From Silvibacterium bohemicum (GTDB lineage: Bacteria > Acidobacteriota > Terriglobia > Terriglobales > Acidobacteriaceae): a DNA stretch of 64,000 bases. The notes below the pieces were generated by a model. The model had not been told where the DNA came from, did not search any database, and was given only the letters and a program-made list of their open reading frames with translations. Position numbers and translations under genes: made by a program. The DNA lies in assembly GCF_001006305.1 (NCBI RefSeq), contig NZ_LBHJ01000008.1, positions 124,001 to 188,000 on the forward strand, in the 5' to 3' direction. Positions 43,328-51,455 of this stretch are shown here, piece by piece (within the stretch, counting starts at the first letter, position 1; every line of letters starts with the position of its first letter).

Positions 43328-44533
43328 ATGACCCCCGAGAGCACAGCGGCCCATCCCATCGCCGGCATCCTCAGCATCCCCGGTATTCCCGGCGTGGACC
43401 GCAGGATACGCGTCCTGATCGTCGACGACTCCGTAGTCATCCGCCGCATGATCGCCCGCGTGCTCGAAGAGGATGCCGGGATCGAAGTAGTGGGAACCGC
43501 GGCCAACGGTGTGCTTGCCCTGCAGAAGGTCGACGAGCTCAGTCCCGACATTCTCACCCTGGATATCGAGATGCCGGAGATGGACGGTCTCGAGACGCTT
43601 TCCCGTCTCCACCAGCGCCATCCCGGCATCCGCGTCATCATGTTCAGCACGCTCACCGAGCGGGGAGCGCGAGCCACCATCGACTCTTTGCTGCGCGGCG
43701 CAAGCGAGTATGTCACCAAGCCGGTAAATACCGGCTCGGCCGAAGAGGCCATTGCGCATCTGCGCGAGGTGCTGCTGCCTAAACTCAAGCAGTTCTTCAC
43801 GCCCAAGGCGAAGACGCCGCCCCCGATTGCCGCCATACCCGCCCGCGCGGCAATCGCGCCCCCAACCCATTCCCCAACCCTTACCCCGAGCTTTTCCCCG
43901 ACCTCTTCCCTGATTCTTCCCGCCCGGCCGGCTGCGCGCCGCACCCGGCCCTACCGCATCCTCGCCATCGGCGTGTCGACCGGAGGACCGACCGCGCTGG
44001 GTGAGGTCATGCCCGAGATCCCCGCCGATTTCCCTCTCCCCATCGTGATCGTCCAGCACATGCCCCCACTCTTTACCCAGGTGCTGGCCGAGCGGCTCAA
44101 CGGCAAGTGCCGCATCCGCGTGGTCGAGGCCGGCCACGGTATGCCTCTCGAGCCGGGAACCGCCTACATTGCGCCGGGAAACTTCCACATGCGCTTTGCG
44201 ACGCGCGGAACGCAGACCTTGATCGCCCTCGATCAGGGGCCCATGGAGAACTCCTGTCGCCCCGCCGTTGACGTGATGCTGCGTTCCGCCGCCGAGATCT
44301 TTCAGGGCGATGTGCTGGTGGCCATCCTCACCGGCATGGGCAGGGATGGCACGCTCGGAGCCGAGCTGGTAAAAAACCTCGGCGGCTCTGTCATCGCCCA
44401 GGATCACGATTCGAGCGTGGTCTGGGGCATGCCCGGCGCCGTGGTCGAAGCCGGTCTCGCGGACATGGTCGTCAGCCTCAAATCCATGGGGCAATGCCTT
44501 CTAAGGCAGGTCAGGCAGGTCGCAAACGCATGA
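43328..44533 (+). CDS. cheB: CheB protein-glutamate methylesterase
   Basis: A 401-residue protein. The receiver domain has D79 in LTLDIEMPEMDG and the lysine in YVTKPV. A Pro/Ala/Thr-rich linker of about 50 residues, longer than usual, leads to the esterase domain with catalytic S217 in GVSTGGPT, H244 in VQHMPP and D340 in GMGRDG. It removes methyl groups from the receptor glutamates and so sets adaptation. Its stop overlaps the cheR start (ATGA, 44530-44533). Confidence 0.93.
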   Translation: MTPESTAAHPIAGILSIPGIPGVDRRIRVLIVDDSVVIRRMIARVLEEDAGIEVVGTAANGVLALQKVDELSPDILTLDIEMPEMDGLETLSRLHQRHPGIRVIMFSTLTERGARATIDSLLRGASEYVTKPVNTGSAEEAIAHLREVLLPKLKQFFTPKAKTPPPIAAIPARAAIAPPTHSPTLTPSFSPTSSLILPARPAARRTRPYRILAIGVSTGGPTALGEVMPEIPADFPLPIVIVQHMPPLFTQVLAERLNGKCRIRVVEAGHGMPLEPGTAYIAPGNFHMRFATRGTQTLIALDQGPMENSCRPAVDVMLRSAAEIFQGDVLVAILTGMGRDGTLGAELVKNLGGSVIAQDHDSSVVWGMPGAVVEAGLADMVVSLKSMGQCLLRQVRQVANA

Positions 44534-45408
44534 TAGAAACCTCGAAAGCCTTCGCCGAGACCAAGCCCGCGCCCCCTCGTTCCGTCATTACCGACGACAA
44601 CTACAGCTTTCTTCAGAAGCATGTCTACAACGCCTCGGGCATCGTTCTCGACGCCTCCAAGCTTTATCTGATCGAGTCGCGCCTCACTCCCATCGTTCGC
44701 ATCGAACGGCTGCAGTCGCTCAACGAGCTCTGTCAGCAGGTACGGCAGAACTCCTCCTCGCTTCTCGCCCGGCGCGTGGTCGAGGCCATGACCACCAACG
44801 AGACCCTCTTCTTTCGCGACCTCGCCATCTTTGACGCGCTGCGCAAAACCGTCATCCCCCGCATCCTGCAGGCCAAGGCCGCCGGACGCAAGCTTTCCAT
44901 CTGGTCCGCCGCCGCATCGACCGGGCAGGAGGCCTTCAGCCTGGGCATGATGCTGAACGAGATGGGCATCCGCCCCGGCGAAGTCGAGATCCTGGCGACC
45001 GACCTCTCCGAGCAGGTGCTGGAGCGCGCCCGCAAAGGGAGGTTCCTGCAGATCGAGGTCAATCGCGGCCTGCCCTCCAGCTATCTTCTGAAATACTTCC
45101 GCCAGAACGGGCTGGAGTGGGAGATCGACGCCTCGATCCGCAACATGGTCTCCTTCCGCTCCATGGATCTGCGCCAGAGCATGCGCGGCATGGGCCCCTT
45201 CGATATCGTCCTGTGCCGGAATGTCCTGATCTATTTCGATGTCGACACCAAGAAAGCCATTCTCGACCAGATCCGCGGCGCGCTCGCACCTGGAGGAACC
45301 CTGGTTCTGGGCTGCGCCGAGACCATCATCAACCTGCATGACGGCTTCGCGACCGAGACCATCGGCGGAGCAATCGTCTATTTTTCCAAGAATTCATCCG
45401 GAATTTGA
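44530..45408 (+). CDS. cheR: CheR receptor methyltransferase
   Basis: A 292-residue protein from the ATG at 44530 in an ATGA overlap with cheB; the in-frame ATG at 44494 would add 12 residues. The N-terminal helical domain (YSFLQKHVYNASGIVLDASK, RRVVEAMTTNETLFFRD) precedes the SAM-binding domain (LSIWSAAASTGQEAFSLGMM, ILATDLSEQVLERARKG, FDIVLCRNVLIYFD). It methylates glutamates of the soluble receptor. Its stop codon TGA lies inside the first unit of a 12-bp tandem repeat. Without a tethering pentapeptide on the receptor, action is probably direct. Confidence 0.94.
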   Translation: MIETSKAFAETKPAPPRSVITDDNYSFLQKHVYNASGIVLDASKLYLIESRLTPIVRIERLQSLNELCQQVRQNSSSLLARRVVEAMTTNETLFFRDLAIFDALRKTVIPRILQAKAAGRKLSIWSAAASTGQEAFSLGMMLNEMGIRPGEVEILATDLSEQVLERARKGRFLQIEVNRGLPSSYLLKYFRQNGLEWEIDASIRNMVSFRSMDLRQSMRGMGPFDIVLCRNVLIYFDVDTKKAILDQIRGALAPGGTLVLGCAETIINLHDGFATETIGGAIVYFSKNSSGI

Positions 45409-45444
45409 TCCAGAGTTTGATCCGGAATTTGATCCAGAATTGAT
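45398..45444 (+). repeat. Four tandem 12-bp units at the cheR stop codon
   Basis: The unit CC(A/G)GA(A/G)TTTGAT is repeated at 45398, 45410, 45422 and 45434 (the last one base shorter), with alternating CCGG and CCAG starts. In the cheR frame the first unit supplies the TGA stop and later units repeat TGA. In another frame the repeat would read Glu-Phe-Asp-Pro. It fills most of the 60-bp space before the last cheX. Confidence 0.85.
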
Positions 45445-45468
45445 TCACGAAAGGCGGGAACTGATCCG

Positions 45469-45927
45469 ATGTCCATCTTCGATGTCTATCGCGAGGAGCA
45501 GATCACCGTCGCCCAGCAGACCATCTATCAGATGACCGACAGCTTCATGCTGCCCGTCGAAGAGAGGTGGCAATCGCGCGAGGGAAACGTGCGCAGCGAG
45601 ATCCGCTTCGCCCACCAGTGGCAGGGTGTCTTTCTGCTGGAATGCACGCGGCCCTTTGCCGTGTCGTTGGCCAGCCTCATGCTCTCCACGAATCGATCCG
45701 ACCTATCCGAGTCCGACCTCACCGATGTCATGGGCGAGGTGCTGAACACCATCGCCGGCAATCTCAAATGCCTCCTGCCCGCGGACACCGAGTTATCGAT
45801 CCCAGTAACCACCATCCTGCCGCAAAACCCCCACCGCACCCGTTCGGAACCATACAAAGAGCACAGCAAGATCGTCCTCGAAAGCGAGCTAGGTCAGCTC
45901 AAGCTCTCGCTGATGCACTGCAACTGA
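45469..45927 (+). CDS. cheX: CheX-like CheY-P phosphatase (second copy)
   Basis: A 152-residue protein and last gene of the chemosensory operon. The segment TDVMGEVLNTIAGNLKCLLP contains the E-x2-N phosphatase signature. MLSTNRSDLSESDL before it and DTELSIPVTTILPQN after it follow the CheX fold order. It is shorter and clearly divergent from the first CheX of the operon. Together with two CheY proteins this suggests two phosphatase-regulator pairs; pairing is not deducible from sequence. The 144 bp after it hold no recognisable terminator. Confidence 0.75.
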   Translation: MSIFDVYREEQITVAQQTIYQMTDSFMLPVEERWQSREGNVRSEIRFAHQWQGVFLLECTRPFAVSLASLMLSTNRSDLSESDLTDVMGEVLNTIAGNLKCLLPADTELSIPVTTILPQNPHRTRSEPYKEHSKIVLESELGQLKLSLMHCN

Positions 45928-46071
45928 CCTCTGGCATGCTCGGCCTAATAGGGAAAACGCGGCACTGCGAGTTGCCCGATCTGCAAATCAAGCCGCAATC
46001 TAGCCAACTGCATGATGTTATGGCTAACTGGGTCGATTACTCTTAATGCTCTGCCGTCACTCAGTGAACCT

Positions 46072-49000
46072 TCACTGCACGACTAAGGTGATCGTCGAGG
46101 TGTGAGTGATCATCGTGTTTCCCGATGTAACTGTGGCAGCAACTGTGAAGGTCGTGGTTCCAGCGGGTGTTCCTGCATTCGCTGGTGGAGCGGGGATGGT
46201 GCTGCTGCTGCCGCAACCAGTGAATGATAGCGCCACAGCACAGAAGAGCAGCAGAAGCCGCGTAAGGTTTCTCCTCCGGAGAGGGAAGCCGAAAAGCAGC
46301 AGAGCGGCAATCGAGCATCTGGCGATAAAGGGAAAGCTGCCAAAGCTCGCTTGAGCGACTGTTGTCGATTGGGTCGAGACTGTGAGAGCCACGCCTCCGG
46401 ATTGACTTGAGGCCACGCTCAAAGTCGAGGGACTGAAGGTGCATGCTGCCTTTGAGGGCAATCCGCTGCACTGGAAGGTAAGGTTCCCTGCGAGCGTAGC
46501 GTTTGCTGCGACTGTCATCTGAACATTGGCTGATTGTCCGGGAGAGACGGTTACGCTTGAGGGATTTGTCTTCAGCGTAAAGTCGGGCGGCACTGCGTTG
46601 ACAGAAATCGAGATAGTGGGAGAAGTGTTCGAATAGAAGTGAGAGTCTCCACTATAGACGGCCTTGATGGTGTGGCCACCAACCGCCAACTGAGTGGTGA
46701 TGAAGGTGAATCCCGAGACCGAACCGCTGCTGAGTACCGTTGAGCCGTCGTAAAGAGTGATGGTTCCTGTAGGAGCGGGCTGGTTCTGCAGCGTGGCTTG
46801 AAGCGGCACGTTCAATATTAGGTTTTGGCCAGCTGTTAATGTCGTCGAATTAGGTACGACGCTGAGGCTTGTTCCACCCTCATTCATGTAAAAGGTGGTA
46901 GCGCCGTGGGAACCGTCGCTGATGATGACACTGATGGTATTGTCTCCAAGAAAGCTGCCGGTCAGGACAGGACCAAAAAGCTCTGGTGCAAAGTTTGCGA
47001 TTGGAGCCGCAAATGAACCGCCGCCGGTTCCGAGGGCAACCGAAAGACCAGAGTAGCCGGTGAAAATGAGATCCGGAACGCCGTCATTATTGACATCGGC
47101 ATAAGTTCCGGCGAGAGCCCCACCGACGGAGCTGAGTAACACGGGCGCAGCAAAAGTCCCGTCTCCGTTCCCTGCGTACAGGAGTATCCCTGAATCTGCA
47201 TCTATTTCGGAGCCATCGAAGAGTGTAAGGTCGGGCTTCCCATCCTGATTGTAATCGTCAGTCCGAAGCGAGACCCCCTGTTGTGAATCAGTGAAAAGCG
47301 TGACCGGCGCTCCAAAGGTGCCGTCTCCATTTCCGGGCAGCAAGCTGACACTGGGATTCACTATTGATGAGCTTCCCGGTGGTAAGCCTTCATCCTCGGC
47401 CACCATGTCCAGTGGTTTTCCAGGTCCGTGATACGGCGCCAGCGCAAGCTCCGAGAGCGACTCCCCGTAAGGTGTAAAGGTGGCGGTCTTAAAGGTTCCA
47501 TCGCCATTCCCGAGCGCCACTAGGTAACCCGAGGGTACTGTGTTAGGGATTCCGCATCGGAAATCACCTGGATAGGCGATGAGCAAATCGAGTTTGCCAT
47601 CTCTGTTCACATCGGCAACGGCCACATTGAGAATTACGCAACTGGGAGTCACACTGAGAGGCACGTTCACTGGAGTTGCAAACGTTCCGTCGCCATTTGA
47701 GAGCGCGACCGCGACGTTGTTGTTTCCTGCCAGAATAAGGTCCTGCTTTCCATCTCCGTTAAAGTCGCCCAAAACTGGAAAGAGCCAAAAGGTGTAATAC
47801 GTTGCCACCGACGGCAGAGCGTTCAGGTAGTTGAATCCTTCCTTTCCGTTCGGCGATCCGCTCAGGACCATTCCGTTACCCAAACCGATAACCCAGTTAG
47901 TTCCGTTTCCGGCGATATCGCCAGCGACCTGTATATCTATGTCCGGAGGATTGAGTATCGGTGTTGTCGTAGAAAACAGCACCGGAGTAGCGCGGAATGT
48001 TCCGTCGCCGTTACCTGGGGCGACCTCAACGTCCCCATTCTCGCTATTCTGGGCTGCGAGATCGATCTTGCCATCGCCGTTGAAATCGGCAATCGTCATT
48101 TGGCCGTCGCCCGAAACTACAGCTCCGGTAACCCCTCCGAAGGTTCCGTCGCCATTGCCAAGAAAGGACGTCACTCCAGCGGCACCGCCCAGGACAAGGT
48201 CCAACTTGCCATCGCCGTTCAGATCTGCGATCTGAACGGAAGGAAATGTATAGTCCTGCAAAAGGTAAGTGGGGGTCTGAAATGTCCCATCACCGTTACC
48301 ATTCGCCACATAAATGCCGGAAGAATTACTTAACACGATGTCTGGAATGGACGAGCCGGCGACGAGATTTGCAAGGGTTAGACTACTGAAGGGGAAGACC
48401 GCAGCACTTCCTGCAAAGGAGATTGTGCCGGCCGCTGCAGGCGGTTGAAAAGTGCCGTCTCCATTACCTAACAGCACATCGACATAGAGGGGATTGCCGA
48501 AGGTCCAGGGCGGATTGCCCTGGACACAGTCTCTTACCAGCAGCAGATCCAGCTTGCCATCCTGATTTACATCCGCCAGTGTGGCGATTGAACCGGTTTC
48601 CAAAGTGGACAGTATGGGCACCGTGTAAGTCGAAGTCTTTTGTGCCGGAAAGTTGCCCGTGCCGTCGTTCAAAAAGGTTTCTACCAGGATAGTGGTTTGC
48701 GACGTGTTCGTCGAAATGAAGGATTGCACGGACACCAGATCCACTCCTCCACTCGCCGTCGTTTTTCCTTGGGCCACCGACCCATTGCGCGTTGCCGCTG
48801 GAGAGGAATTCAGGTTCTGTAGTGTGATGTATGTTGTGGTCGGAAAAGTGCCATCTTGGTGGTTGAGAAGCACAGCGACCTCAAACGAGGACGTTGGAAC
48901 CACAAGATCCGTGTAGCCGTCACCATTCAGGTCGACTGCATAGGCAGAGTTGTAGGCATCTATTCCTGCACCAGGATCGCCCCCCGTCGCCGGACTGATC

Positions 49001-49425
49001 TGGCTAACGATCGGATCACCAAATCCGCCGGCCCCATTGTTGAGCAATACAGCGATGCCTCCCAGAAACGTAACGCTGACCAAATCCGGTTTGCCATCAT
49101 GATTGAAATCTCCATTGAGCAAAGCGACAGGCCCTGCCTCATAGGGATCGAAAATAGTTTGATAAAACGGTGCGGCGTAGAAGCCAGCGAAGGCGGGAGT
49201 AGGAGACGCAACAGCAGCCACGGAGCTATTCTCCCCGTTCGGTGCGGCTTTTGCGCGAGACGATGGCGATGAGTTCGAGAATCGTGCGGCCATAGCTCGC
49301 GACCGTGCAATGACGGATGGGTTTTCAACTGATCCAGAGGGCGCGACGGATGGTATCGTCTGCGCGACGGCGAGCGAAGGGAAGAGAGCTGCCAGGCAAA
49401 GCAGACGCAAAACAACTGAACCCAT
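46072..49425 (-). CDS. Secreted FG-GAP/VCBS-repeat protein with Ig-like domain and Acidobacteriota-type C-terminal tail
   Basis: A 1117-residue protein with a signal peptide (LLCLAALFPSLAVAQ). At least nine calcium-loop repeats of form D-x-N-x-D-G-x-x-D-L are visible (DFNHDGKPDL, DLNGDGYTDL, DVNQDGKLDL, DFNGDGKIDL and others), giving one or two integrin-like beta-propellers. An Ig-like 3-type domain follows near residues 870-960 (GTITLYDGSTVLSSGSVSG), then a second beta domain (VSPGQSANVQMTVAANATLA). Near the end, two hydrophobic stretches flank PLRRRNL, then SFTGCGSSS and a Thr/Val-rich strand pair (TPAGTTTFTVAAT). This tail recurs in many Terriglobia surface proteins, so cell-surface anchoring is likely. 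Ligand unknown; probably adhesion or carbohydrate contact. Confidence 0.85.
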   Translation of the reverse strand: MGSVVLRLLCLAALFPSLAVAQTIPSVAPSGSVENPSVIARSRAMAARFSNSSPSSRAKAAPNGENSSVAAVASPTPAFAGFYAAPFYQTIFDPYEAGPVALLNGDFNHDGKPDLVSVTFLGGIAVLLNNGAGGFGDPIVSQISPATGGDPGAGIDAYNSAYAVDLNGDGYTDLVVPTSSFEVAVLLNHQDGTFPTTTYITLQNLNSSPAATRNGSVAQGKTTASGGVDLVSVQSFISTNTSQTTILVETFLNDGTGNFPAQKTSTYTVPILSTLETGSIATLADVNQDGKLDLLLVRDCVQGNPPWTFGNPLYVDVLLGNGDGTFQPPAAAGTISFAGSAAVFPFSSLTLANLVAGSSIPDIVLSNSSGIYVANGNGDGTFQTPTYLLQDYTFPSVQIADLNGDGKLDLVLGGAAGVTSFLGNGDGTFGGVTGAVVSGDGQMTIADFNGDGKIDLAAQNSENGDVEVAPGNGDGTFRATPVLFSTTTPILNPPDIDIQVAGDIAGNGTNWVIGLGNGMVLSGSPNGKEGFNYLNALPSVATYYTFWLFPVLGDFNGDGKQDLILAGNNNVAVALSNGDGTFATPVNVPLSVTPSCVILNVAVADVNRDGKLDLLIAYPGDFRCGIPNTVPSGYLVALGNGDGTFKTATFTPYGESLSELALAPYHGPGKPLDMVAEDEGLPPGSSSIVNPSVSLLPGNGDGTFGAPVTLFTDSQQGVSLRTDDYNQDGKPDLTLFDGSEIDADSGILLYAGNGDGTFAAPVLLSSVGGALAGTYADVNNDGVPDLIFTGYSGLSVALGTGGGSFAAPIANFAPELFGPVLTGSFLGDNTISVIISDGSHGATTFYMNEGGTSLSVVPNSTTLTAGQNLILNVPLQATLQNQPAPTGTITLYDGSTVLSSGSVSGFTFITTQLAVGGHTIKAVYSGDSHFYSNTSPTISISVNAVPPDFTLKTNPSSVTVSPGQSANVQMTVAANATLAGNLTFQCSGLPSKAACTFSPSTLSVASSQSGGVALTVSTQSTTVAQASFGSFPFIARCSIAALLLFGFPLRRRNLTRLLLLFCAVALSFTGCGSSSTIPAPPANAGTPAGTTTFTVAATVTSGNTMITHTSTITLVVQ

Positions 49426-49814
49426 AAATCCGCGAAGCGGCCTTTCGTAAAAGACAACAGAAATGAAGATCTCTTTGAGGGTTAGAGATAGTTATTTGGA
49501 ATGCTTGTGTTAGCTGGCGAGAGCGTACATGTCTTCTCTTACGGTGTCAATGAGGAGCGATGAACAACCGTGCCGATGATGAAGAGACAGGCATGCATCA
49601 AATTGCAAGAGCACAAATGGTGGGGACAGGGATGAGTATCCTTTATCAAGGGTGATACAGGGTCAAAGCATTGACTGAGGTATAAATAGCAGTCCCGGAA
49701 TACTTATAATCTCGGGTTACTTTGGATTCGGCGGCATGGCTCGGCCAATGTCCTTAAGTTATGCCACGAATATTGCCAACCTTAGATGACGTTCCAACCG
49801 GCCCTGCAGAGTCT
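49426..49814. other. Intergenic stretch with no recognised gene
   Basis: 389 bp between the FG-GAP protein start and the deacetylase stop, both minus-strand. Small inverted repeats are seen (GACTG/CAGTC around 49670 and CCCG/CGGG around 49695-49715), together with an AT-rich TATAAT at about 49706, but no convincing promoter pair, riboswitch or small gene. The left part should contain the FG-GAP promoter. Confidence 0.5.
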
Positions 49815-50693
49815 CTAGCGAACCCTCAACATCTCCCCGAAATGAATCAGCTCCACCTTGGGAAGACTTGCTGCAAGCCGCGGCACGGTCTCCAGCAGCG
49901 CAGCATGTTCGATGGCCCGCGACTCCCGCAGCCGGGTTGCGACCGCATCCAACTCGCGATCGTAATAGGCGGGATGGCATACCAGCTCCCATGTGCCCTC
50001 GGGCATCGCCGTGAGCAGCCGCTCGAGAGTGGCGGCGTCGAGCGTTCCCGTGGCCAGCACGCCCAGCGCGCCGTCGGTCGTCGCGAGTCCTGCCGCCCGG
50101 ACTCGTTCCATGAAATACCGCCGCCGTGTGCGAAGAAGCTGGACCTCCATTCGCCGGGTCAGGGGCGCGTGGGGAGTCGCCGCTACCGACCACTGCGGCT
50201 CGAAGGGATTGCGGATCGCACCTACGCCGCATATCTGCGCCGCTCGCAGCAGCGGCCGAAGCACCCGCGCGAACATGTGTGTGTGCTTGTGAGTGTCGAG
50301 GTGGGTTACGCGAACTCCCGCCGCCTGCAGGGTGCGGATCTGGGCGATCGCCTCCAGCTCGATTTCGGCCTCCGGAATGCTCCCGCGCAGCAGATCGATG
50401 AGGAACGAGCCCAGAGTCGGCCGAAAGTTCCCGGAAGACAACGCCAGCTCCGGAATCTCCGACAGGGGACTGGCCGGTGCGCCGTCCACCAGCACAACAT
50501 GGCAGCCGACGCCCAGCGGTAATTTTGCCGCATGCGACTGGCCGGCGCTCCCGGCGGCCGCGGCGGTGAAATGGCGCGCCGTCGCCATCAGGGTTGCCGA
50601 GGTCAGGGCTCCCGCGCGATTCAGCTCCATGATGGATTGGTTGACGCCCGGGGTAAGGCCGAAGTCGTCAGCATTGAGGATGAGCCGGGGCAC
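49815..50693 (-). CDS. ChbG/HpnK-family carbohydrate deacetylase
   Basis: A 292-residue cytoplasmic protein. The YdjC-type metal site is visible: LILNADDFGLTPGVN at the start, VTHLDTHKHTHMF in the middle, and WELVCHPAYYDRE near the end. The family removes acetyl groups from chitooligosaccharides (ChbG) or from acetylated hopanoid side chains (HpnK). No other hopanoid or chitobiose gene lies in the window, so which applies cannot be decided. It starts with MPRLILNADDFG right at the first strand, as expected. Confidence 0.85.
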   Translation of the reverse strand: MPRLILNADDFGLTPGVNQSIMELNRAGALTSATLMATARHFTAAAAGSAGQSHAAKLPLGVGCHVVLVDGAPASPLSEIPELALSSGNFRPTLGSFLIDLLRGSIPEAEIELEAIAQIRTLQAAGVRVTHLDTHKHTHMFARVLRPLLRAAQICGVGAIRNPFEPQWSVAATPHAPLTRRMEVQLLRTRRRYFMERVRAAGLATTDGALGVLATGTLDAATLERLLTAMPEGTWELVCHPAYYDRELDAVATRLRESRAIEHAALLETVPRLAASLPKVELIHFGEMLRVR

Positions 50694-50880
50694 GTCTCCT
50701 TAGTCTATCAATCGCATTCCGTATGTCTTGAGTGAGGCAGACTCTCCCGAATTATGGATTTCAAAATAAAGCTTTTTTTGCGCTAACACTGTCGGGGGAT
50801 GTGTTTCTGTCGATTGCATCCCGTACACTGCTCCTTGTCGAATTGGGCTGCGTAGTGAAGGAAAGGAAGCAAGTCAGGCC

Positions 50881-51138
50881 ATGGGTCAGTGGGATTTCCT
50901 GTTGCGTCTGGTTTTAATCTGGGTGATCGCCAATCTGGCGCTGCTCACCTATCTCATCTTCCAATATCTGATCCGGGGTATGAGGGGATCGGATGACTAC
51001 CCAGCGACCTTTCGGCGCCGGACAGGCAACAGCGCCAACCCTGCTCGCATCCTCATGATCGATAAGTCACCGCACTTTCGATCAGCTCCTGCTTCTTTAA
51101 AAGCCAAGGAATGGAAGGTTACTGATAAGATCAGGTGA
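50881..51138 (+). CDS. Small single-pass membrane protein, function unknown
   Basis: An 85-residue reading frame with one strong transmembrane helix (LLRLVLIWVIANLALLTYLI, about residues 7-26) followed by a basic, polar tail. The ATG is preceded by the purine-rich GGAAAGGAAGC, a plausible ribosome-binding site with rather long spacing. No family is recognised. It stands alone between the deacetylase and tRNA-Val. Coding status is supported mainly by the hydrophobic segment and could be wrong. The 187 bp before it show no other feature. Confidence 0.45.
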   Translation: MGQWDFLLRLVLIWVIANLALLTYLIFQYLIRGMRGSDDYPATFRRRTGNSANPARILMIDKSPHFRSAPASLKAKEWKVTDKIR

Positions 51139-51208
51139 AACGCGTCCTCCCGAATCGATGCGGATAGCAAAGCATCGAACACAGCGGTGGATCGGATCGA
51201 AAGAAGCC

Positions 51209-51285
51209 GGGCGGTTAGCTCAGTTGGTTAGAGCATCTCGTTTACACCGAGAGGGTCGGGGGTTCGAGTCCCTCACTGCCCACCA
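51209..51285 (+). tRNA. tRNA-Val (anticodon TAC)
   Basis: A full cloverleaf of 77 bases with encoded CCA: acceptor GGGCGGT pairs with ACTGCCC, the D arm has AGCTCAGTTGGTTAGAGC, the anticodon stem-loop has TCTCG-TTTACAC-CGAGA giving anticodon TAC, and the T arm is GGGGGTTCGAGTCCCTC. The discriminator base is A. The gene stands alone. Confidence 0.97.
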
Positions 51286-51455
51286 TTGAAAGGGTTTCTG
51301 TGTTTCTTTCGATCTTGGTTTTTCGTAGGGCCAATGCCTTGCGGCTAGTCCTCCGGGGCAGCCTGGAAGGCTCGGCCTTTCCAGCTCCTGCGAATCCAAA
51401 ATAAATCTTTGCGTCAAGTTATCGAAGCATACTGCCGATAATTCCGTAGCTCTCT

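Noticed and set aside
49600-49760. A possible c-di-GMP riboswitch or other structured leader
   Set aside because: Only short, weak inverted repeats are present and none of the conserved riboswitch core words.
51220-51417. Minus-strand frame with a WWAVRDSNPRP-type sequence
   Set aside because: It is the antisense reading of tRNA-Val and its flank, a well-known spurious protein in databases.
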